This document shows positions 58,980 to 64,000 of a DNA stretch of 64,000 nt, in pieces (the first letter of the stretch is position 1; every line of letters starts with the position of its first letter). The translations under genes and the position numbers were made by a program. The notes beneath the pieces were generated by a model, which was not told where the DNA came from, did not search any database, and saw only the letters and a program-made list of their open reading frames with translations. Source of the DNA: Euryarchaeota archaeon Ods02 (GTDB lineage Archaea; Halobacteriota; Halobacteria; Halobacteriales; Halorutilaceae); the NCBI GenBank assembly GCA_028751075.1, contig JAQZDA010000007.1, forward strand, positions 1 through 64,000, written 5' to 3'.

Positions 58980-59624
58980 CTAACGAGGTACGAACCTCTC
59001 GCCGCGTCTGCGCTCTAGCTCTAGCAGCAGCTTCTTCGCCCACCTGAGCTTCCTCTGTTTCTCGCCTTCGGCGGCGTTGAAGTCGAAGCCAGCGAGCGTG
59101 ATCGAGGCGGCGTCGAACTCGTCTGCGACGTAGGCGGCTCGGTCGCCGTCCGTGAACCCGCCGAAACAGTGGACGCCTTCCGGCGGTCGACACTGCGACG
59201 TCACGATCATGTGTTCCTCGTCTATCTCCGGAAGCCATCTACGGAGCAGGCCTTCGTTGTCTCCGTGAGCGTGTGCTACGGTGGGTACGCCTCTCTCCGA
59301 TAGCTCGACCGCGAGCTCCGGCGCGGAGTCCAGGTCGGTGCAGAGGACGTCGACGGACAAACCCTGGCTACGGAGGAGGGGTGCGGCGGCGTCGGCTGCT
59401 ACGACGGCGTCGGCGTCCTCCAGCCTGTCGAGCTCCTCCTCGACGCTGGGTCCGGCGCCGGCGACGGCGACGTCTGCGTCTCCGAGCACCGTCTCCAGCT
59501 GCATCAGCGCCGATGAGCCCGTGTGTTCCGCCGCGGTCTCCGCGGCCAACCGGTCCTCCCTCCGGCTGTAGCCCATGTCTTCGACGACTTCCTCGTAGAA
59601 GGGCTTCCAGTTCCTGTACTCCAT
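58980..59624 (-). CDS. 6-hydroxymethylpterin diphosphokinase MptE-like (DUF115)
   Basis: A 214-aa protein starting MEYRNWKPFYEEVVEDMGYS at ATG 59624. VAVAGAGPSVEEELDRLE, VVAADAAAPLL, VDVLCTDLDSAPELA, THAHGDN-like VAHAHGDNEGLL and ITLAGFDFNAAEG are motifs of the DUF115 archaeal pterin diphosphokinase, an enzyme of folate or methanopterin synthesis. The longer frame to 59750 is a shadow. The start overlaps the stop of the membrane HTH gene. Confidence 0.85.
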   Translation of the reverse strand: MEYRNWKPFYEEVVEDMGYSRREDRLAAETAAEHTGSSALMQLETVLGDADVAVAGAGPSVEEELDRLEDADAVVAADAAAPLLRSQGLSVDVLCTDLDSAPELAVELSERGVPTVAHAHGDNEGLLRRWLPEIDEEHMIVTSQCRPPEGVHCFGGFTDGDRAAYVADEFDAASITLAGFDFNAAEGEKQRKLRWAKKLLLELERRRGERFVPR

Positions 59625-60646
59625 CAGCTTTCGGACGAGGATTCGCCGTCCTCGAGGTCGATGACGTTCTCGCGTCCGAGCCTGAGCTTCGACACCCTGT
59701 CTTCCTCCTCCATCTCGCTCAACAGCATGCTGACCTTGCTCTTCGACCACCCGGTCTCCTCGACTATGTCCGCCTGCTTCATCCTGCCTCCGCTGTCTTC
59801 GAGCATCTTGACTATCCTGTCTCGGTCGGTCAATAGCTCCTCGTCGACTTCGTCTTCCATGGATTCGACCTCGTCGATTTCGGACGTTGGTTCCCCGTTC
59901 CTGCGTTCGCCGTCCCGACTTCCGAGGCTGCGGCTGACGAGTAAGCCGCCGCCGAAACCCGACAGCAACACCGCGATAGCTATCACTGCCAACGACGCCG
60001 CGGATACGTCTAGACCGTTCTCGTCCGCGGCTCCAGCGGGCTCCGACAGCGTCAACGACGGTGTTCCGTCTTCGAAGAACTTCTCCCCCTCCCAGACGAG
60101 GGTGCCTTCGTCGCGGGACGTGGGCTCGGGGGATACTGCGTCGACCTCCAGGGAGTCAGGATAGTTCACGACGAGGCGTTGGTCGCCTGAGAGCACCAGC
60201 CCTCCGTCTTCGAAGACGTCCCCCACCCGGTCTCCATCTGCGAAAGAAGTCCAGGTGAAGTTCAACGCTGTCACTCCTGCTTCACCTGTCAGAGTGCTCT
60301 CGACGCGGACGTCGGTTCCGAAATCCGTTGCCTCCATCTCCCTTCCGGTGTTCTCAGCCGCTTCCGCGACTAGCTGCCGGAGCTCTTCCTCGACGCCTTC
60401 GAAGATATCGACTTCTCCGGCTTCGTACTGCTGCCTGAACTCCTGGAAGTCCTCTACCTCGTCGGAGGATAGCTGGTACCTGAGCTCGATGGTCCAGGTA
60501 GCGTCGCCGTCCTCCTCGAGATCTACCTCGTAGACGGTGACCGTGGGGTTGTCTTGGTATCCCGCGGCAGACGTAGACGCTACCATCAGGAGGATGAGGA
60601 GGGTGGAGACCCCGGCTAATATGGCTGCAGGTCGATGGTCGACCAT
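59624..60646 (-). CDS. Membrane-anchored HTH regulator
   Basis: A 340-aa haloarchaeal protein with a signal or anchor near residues 10-28 (AAILAGVSTLLILLMVAS). An extracellular domain of about 180 residues follows, then a second membrane helix SLAVIAIAVLLSGFGGGLL. The C-terminal winged HTH is DRDRIVKMLEDSGGRMKQAD with VEETGWSKSKVSMLLSEMEE. It resembles the DUF7345/DUF7343 type of membrane-bound regulators. It may sense surface or secretion signals; the target is unknown. Operon overlap with the MptE-like gene is 1 nt. Confidence 0.85.
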   Translation of the reverse strand: MVDHRPAAILAGVSTLLILLMVASTSAAGYQDNPTVTVYEVDLEEDGDATWTIELRYQLSSDEVEDFQEFRQQYEAGEVDIFEGVEEELRQLVAEAAENTGREMEATDFGTDVRVESTLTGEAGVTALNFTWTSFADGDRVGDVFEDGGLVLSGDQRLVVNYPDSLEVDAVSPEPTSRDEGTLVWEGEKFFEDGTPSLTLSEPAGAADENGLDVSAASLAVIAIAVLLSGFGGGLLVSRSLGSRDGERRNGEPTSEIDEVESMEDEVDEELLTDRDRIVKMLEDSGGRMKQADIVEETGWSKSKVSMLLSEMEEEDRVSKLRLGRENVIDLEDGESSSES

Positions 60647-60733
60647 TGGATACGGAGTAATAGGTCCTCTGCGGATATTAGTCTTTTCTTCTTTACGGTG
60701 ATGTCTAGCTACGAAGTAATCGTGTCTTACGCT

Positions 60734-60753
60734 ATTGAACAGTATTGAACAGT
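60734..60753. repeat. Exact 10-bp tandem repeat
   Basis: ATTGAACAGT is repeated directly at 60734-60743 and 60744-60753, in the 152-bp region between ileS and the HTH gene. It lies about 90 bp upstream of the HTH gene. A regulator site or chance; nothing more can be said. Confidence 0.5.
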
Positions 60754-60798
60754 CTGCTCCGTCGCTACTAGATAGATGGATAAAGCCACATCCTGCCT

Positions 60799-63700
60799 CT
60801 ACAGGCGAGACACACCTATCTCTACATCGGCGTCCTCCAGCGTCCAGTGCTCCCTGTAGTCCACGTCATCGACGGAACCCGTCCGCAGTTCCTCCGCACG
60901 AACCTCCTCCGCAACGAACTCCCGGCGCTCCATAGCCAGCTCCTCAACTCTTTCGTCGGCGAAGTCGACCACCACCTCTATCCGTTCCTCTACGTCGAGG
61001 TCCATCTCCTTCCTCATCTCCTGTATCCTCCGCACCAGCTCGCGGCTGTAGCCCTCGCTCTCTATCTCCCTGTCGAGGGATGCGTCGACGAACACCCGTC
61101 CGTCCGAGAACTCCGCCTCACCAACTTCCTCCGGGGTCTCGTCCCTGTACTCCACCATATCGTCGGTGACGTCGACGTGCTCTCCATCGTAGTCGACGCC
61201 GTCCTCAAGCTCCCCGGGAGAGCTGCCCCGAATCTCCTCCGCTATCTCCCCCGCGTCGCCTCCGTACTCCGGCCCCAGTACGTCCATCTGTGGCTCCGCC
61301 TCCATCTCGAGCTCGCTCCAGCTCTCCGTGACCTCGACGTCCTTCGCGTTCAACCTGTCAAGGAGGAGGCTGCGGTGTCGTTCAACAGCGGCTTCGACTC
61401 CTTCGTCCGTGGACTCGACCACAACCCGTTTCACGGGCCACCTGTGTTTACGGCTGACGCGCTGTCGGGCGTTCGCCGCCGACTCCTCGAGCTCCCGCAG
61501 CACCTCGACGTCGCTCTCCAGCTCCCGGTCCAGCAGCTCTTCGTCGACTTCCGGCCAGCTGAGGGCGTGAACCGTGGTTTCGCCGCCGAGGTTCTGATGT
61601 ATCCTCTCGGCGACGTAGGGTGTGTAGGGTGCGAGGAGGCGGGAGCATTCGTCGAGCACGCGGTACAGGGTGGCGTACGCCGCCTGCTTGCTCTCCGAGT
61701 CCTCCTCCATCCACATCCGCGGGCGGACAACCTGGACGTAGTACCGGCTGACGTCCTCCGTGAGGTAGTCGAGCAACGCCCTCTGGGCTTCGTCTGGCTT
61801 GTAGCCTTCCATCGCGTCCTCGACCTCCTGCTTCGTCGACTGCAGCCTGGATAGAACCCATCGGTCGACGGTCGACAGCTCCGCGTCGTGTACGTCGACG
61901 TCTTCGGGCTGGAAGCCGTCGAGCTGCATGTAAGGCAGGGGGAACCGATGGGTGTTCCAGACGACGTTTAGGGTGCGTTGTTTCGCCTCTATCTCGCTCC
62001 AGCTGAACCGCATGTCGTCGCCCTGCTGGTCGTGGCTGAGGAGGAACGACCGCAGCGGGTCGACGCCGTATCTCTCTATGGCTTCCTGCGGTGTGACGAT
62101 GTTACCGCGGCTCTTCGACATCTTCAGCCCGTCTTCGTCGAGGGCGTGACCGTGCATCACGACCTCCTCGTACGGTGTCTCGTCCAAGGCGGCGACGCTC
62201 ATACCCAGCTGCGTCCAGAACCAGCCGCGTGTCTGGTCGTGTGCTTCGATGATGAGCTCCGCCGGCCAGATGGAGTCGAAGGGTTCGTCTTCGCCGGGGT
62301 AGCCGAGGCTCGCCCAGCTCGCGGCGGCGCTGTCGAGCCAGACGTCGAAGACGTCCTCCACGCGTTCCGCGGGCTCACCGCACTCATAGCATTCGACCTG
62401 TATCTCGTCGACGTCGGGCCGATGGAGGTCGAGATCTTCGACGTCAGGCAGGCTGTCGAGCGCCTGGCTTCGTAGCTCCTCCCGGGTGCCGATGCAGCTC
62501 CAGTGGCCTTCGCCGCATATCCAGATGGGTACGGGGATGCCCCAGTACCTCTGCCGCGACACGTTCCAGTCGCGGGCGTTCTCCACCCAGTCGCGGAACC
62601 GGTTGTCGCGCGCCCATTCGGGATGCCATTCGCTCTCCTCTAGCTCCTCCAGCAGGCGGTCCTTGACGTCGGTGACGGTGATGAACCACTGGTCGGTGGC
62701 GGTGAAGACGATGGGGGTGTCGCACCGCCAGCAGTGTCCGTACCGGTGGCTGGTACTGTCCTCCGACACTAGGAGGCCGCGGGAATCGAGGTCCTCTATG
62801 ACGTCGGGGTTGGCGTCGCGGACGAACTCTCCAGCGTACTCGCCGGCTTCATCGGTGTAGACGCCCGTGGTGTCTACGGGTGAGAACACCGGTAACCCGG
62901 CTTCCTCCCCGAACTCGAAGTCGTCTACACCGTGACCGGGGGCGGCGTGCACGAGCCCCGTGCGTTCCGCGCTGACGAAATCGGTGCTGTAGACCTCGTG
63001 GACTCCGTCCTCCATGTCTAGCTCCTTCTGCTTCGGCACCTGGCTCTCGAGAGGGTGTCTGTACCGTCGGCCGACGATGTCGCCTCCGCTATAGGTCTCC
63101 AGGACGGTGTAGTCCTCGTATCTGCCGCGGCCGAGGACGTCCTCCAGACAGTCGCTGGCCACCACGAGGACGTCTCTTTCGCCGTCACGGTGGGCTTCGA
63201 CCTTGCTGTACTCGAGGTCTTCGTCGACGGCGACGTAGAGGTTGGCTGGGATAGTCCACGGCGTCGTGGTCCAGATGACGAGGGAGGCGTCGTCTTCGTC
63301 GTCGACGAGCGGGAACTCGACGTAGATGCTCGGGCTGGTTATCTCGTCGTACTCGACCTCTGCGTCCGCTATAGCTGTCTCACATCTGGGGCACTGGTTG
63401 ATGACGCGTTTCCCTCGTTCGACGAGGCCGCGTTCGAACGTCTTCTGGAAAGCCCACCACGCTCCCTCCATGTACTCGGGGTCCAGGGTGCGGTAGGGGT
63501 CGTCCCAGTCCATCCAGACACCCATAGACTGGAAGTCCTCGTTCATCGCTTCGAGGTTGTCGGTGGCGAACTCCTTGCAGTCGTCTATGAAGGATTCGAC
63601 GCCGTACTCCTCTATGTCGCTCTTGTTCTCGAAACCCAGCTCCTCCTCGACCTTTACCTCGATTGGGAGGCCGTGCATGTCGTAGCCCGGCTGGTCGTGG

Positions 63701-63963
63701 ACGTCGTATCCCTGCATCCGTTTGTACCGGATGAAGCAGTCCTTCAGGGTCTTGTTCCAAGCTGTGCCGAGATGCATCTGTCCGCTGGTGTACGGGGGTC
63801 CATCGAGGAAGTACAGATCGGGGTCTTCGTCATGCGCCTGCTTGGTCTCCTCGTAGGCGCCGGTGTCACGCCAGTACTCCTCCACGTCCTCCTCGACGTC
63901 TCGGGGTCTGTAGGTTTCGCCGACCTCCGATATCTCCCCTTCGTCGGCGTCGTCGTCGTTCAT
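60799..63963 (-). CDS. ileS: Isoleucyl-tRNA synthetase
   Basis: A 1054-aa class I synthetase. DGPPYTSGQMHLGTAWNK is the HIGH region, GLKMSKSRGNIVTPQEA the KMSKS loop, and WTTTPWTIPANLYVAVDED the editing domain that removes valine. GCDTPI-like HCWRCDTPIVFTATDQW is a Cys-containing segment of the CP1 domain. The C-terminal part has the anticodon domain and ends ISRL-like DVEIGVSRL. It charges tRNA-Ile. The start at 63963 is the first ATG. Confidence 0.96.
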   Translation of the reverse strand: MNDDDADEGEISEVGETYRPRDVEEDVEEYWRDTGAYEETKQAHDEDPDLYFLDGPPYTSGQMHLGTAWNKTLKDCFIRYKRMQGYDVHDQPGYDMHGLPIEVKVEEELGFENKSDIEEYGVESFIDDCKEFATDNLEAMNEDFQSMGVWMDWDDPYRTLDPEYMEGAWWAFQKTFERGLVERGKRVINQCPRCETAIADAEVEYDEITSPSIYVEFPLVDDEDDASLVIWTTTPWTIPANLYVAVDEDLEYSKVEAHRDGERDVLVVASDCLEDVLGRGRYEDYTVLETYSGGDIVGRRYRHPLESQVPKQKELDMEDGVHEVYSTDFVSAERTGLVHAAPGHGVDDFEFGEEAGLPVFSPVDTTGVYTDEAGEYAGEFVRDANPDVIEDLDSRGLLVSEDSTSHRYGHCWRCDTPIVFTATDQWFITVTDVKDRLLEELEESEWHPEWARDNRFRDWVENARDWNVSRQRYWGIPVPIWICGEGHWSCIGTREELRSQALDSLPDVEDLDLHRPDVDEIQVECYECGEPAERVEDVFDVWLDSAAASWASLGYPGEDEPFDSIWPAELIIEAHDQTRGWFWTQLGMSVAALDETPYEEVVMHGHALDEDGLKMSKSRGNIVTPQEAIERYGVDPLRSFLLSHDQQGDDMRFSWSEIEAKQRTLNVVWNTHRFPLPYMQLDGFQPEDVDVHDAELSTVDRWVLSRLQSTKQEVEDAMEGYKPDEAQRALLDYLTEDVSRYYVQVVRPRMWMEEDSESKQAAYATLYRVLDECSRLLAPYTPYVAERIHQNLGGETTVHALSWPEVDEELLDRELESDVEVLRELEESAANARQRVSRKHRWPVKRVVVESTDEGVEAAVERHRSLLLDRLNAKDVEVTESWSELEMEAEPQMDVLGPEYGGDAGEIAEEIRGSSPGELEDGVDYDGEHVDVTDDMVEYRDETPEEVGEAEFSDGRVFVDASLDREIESEGYSRELVRRIQEMRKEMDLDVEERIEVVVDFADERVEELAMERREFVAEEVRAEELRTGSVDDVDYREHWTLEDADVEIGVSRL

Positions 63964-64000
63964 CTTGATGTGAAGATGCCGTGGTGCCGCGTATAAATTT

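Overview
The window is a high-GC archaeal chromosome segment whose proteins are strongly acidic. The gene order gltX-idsA-rnj-fni-ipk-mvk-rpsB-eno-rpoK-rpoN-rps9-rpl13-rpl18e-tRNA-Leu-rpoD-rps11-rps4-rps13-tRNA-Ser is the one known from haloarchaea (class Halobacteria). A haloarchaeal type I-B CRISPR repeat, tRNA genes without encoded CCA, TATA/BRE promoters close to start codons and SD-led TTG starts all fit. Codon use (noticeable AGG, AGA and ATA) is less extreme than in common haloarchaeal genera, so a less-studied lineage is possible. I do not name a species.

Layout. 1-9.6 kb: a CRISPR array cut by the window edge, its leader, and a complete type I-B operon on the minus strand transcribed cas6-cas8b-cas7-cas5-cas3-cas4-cas1-cas2. 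9.6-13 kb: a regulatory and accessory zone with a divergent mini-CRISPR-like RNA gene (creR candidate), the CARF-HTH regulator csa3, decayed csa3 copies, an RHH-PIN toxin-antitoxin pair and a divergent HTH pair. 13-22.4 kb: S9 peptidase, FAU-1-type RNase, Hsp20, UbiB-like kinase, UbiD-like decarboxylase, SDR epimerase, and an AbrB-PIN pair. 22.4-35.3 kb: the tRNA/isoprenoid/ribosome/RNA polymerase super-operon. 35.4-40.1 kb: a DUF433-DUF5615 pair, SBDS, proteasome alpha, two RNase P proteins, and an unknown membrane protein. 40.1-64 kb: class II ribonucleotide reductase with an intein, GAPDH, purQ/purS/purC, cofH, tRNA-splicing endonuclease, a glutamine amidotransferase, bioYMN, metallohydrolase, AAA ATPase, map, bolA, monothiol glutaredoxin, mptE-like, a membrane HTH protein, and ileS.

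The most notable system is the control region between cas6 and csa3. Reading away from cas6 there are two degenerate CRISPR repeats (9719-9746 and 9776-9803) separated by a 29-nt pseudo-spacer. The first 17 nt of that spacer match 14 of 17 positions in the cas6 5' leader (from 9596). A TTC PAM lies directly 5', and the only mismatch in the first 11 positions is at position 6, a position that type I crRNAs do not read. This is the architecture expected of a Cas-regulating RNA (CreR/CreA type): Cascade loaded with this guide would sit on the cas transcription start and repress its own operon without triggering cleavage. The neighbouring csa3 gene could be a second, ligand-sensing control layer, and its relics show that a csa3-vapBC module has been duplicated and eroded here.

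Functional links: mvk, ipk, fni and idsA supply archaeal lipid precursors through the alternative mevalonate route. rpoD, rpoN and rpoK with the ribosomal genes form the information-processing core. purS, purQ and purC are purine synthesis genes. bioY, bioM and bioN form a biotin ECF transporter. bolA and the monothiol glutaredoxin suggest Fe-S cluster trafficking.
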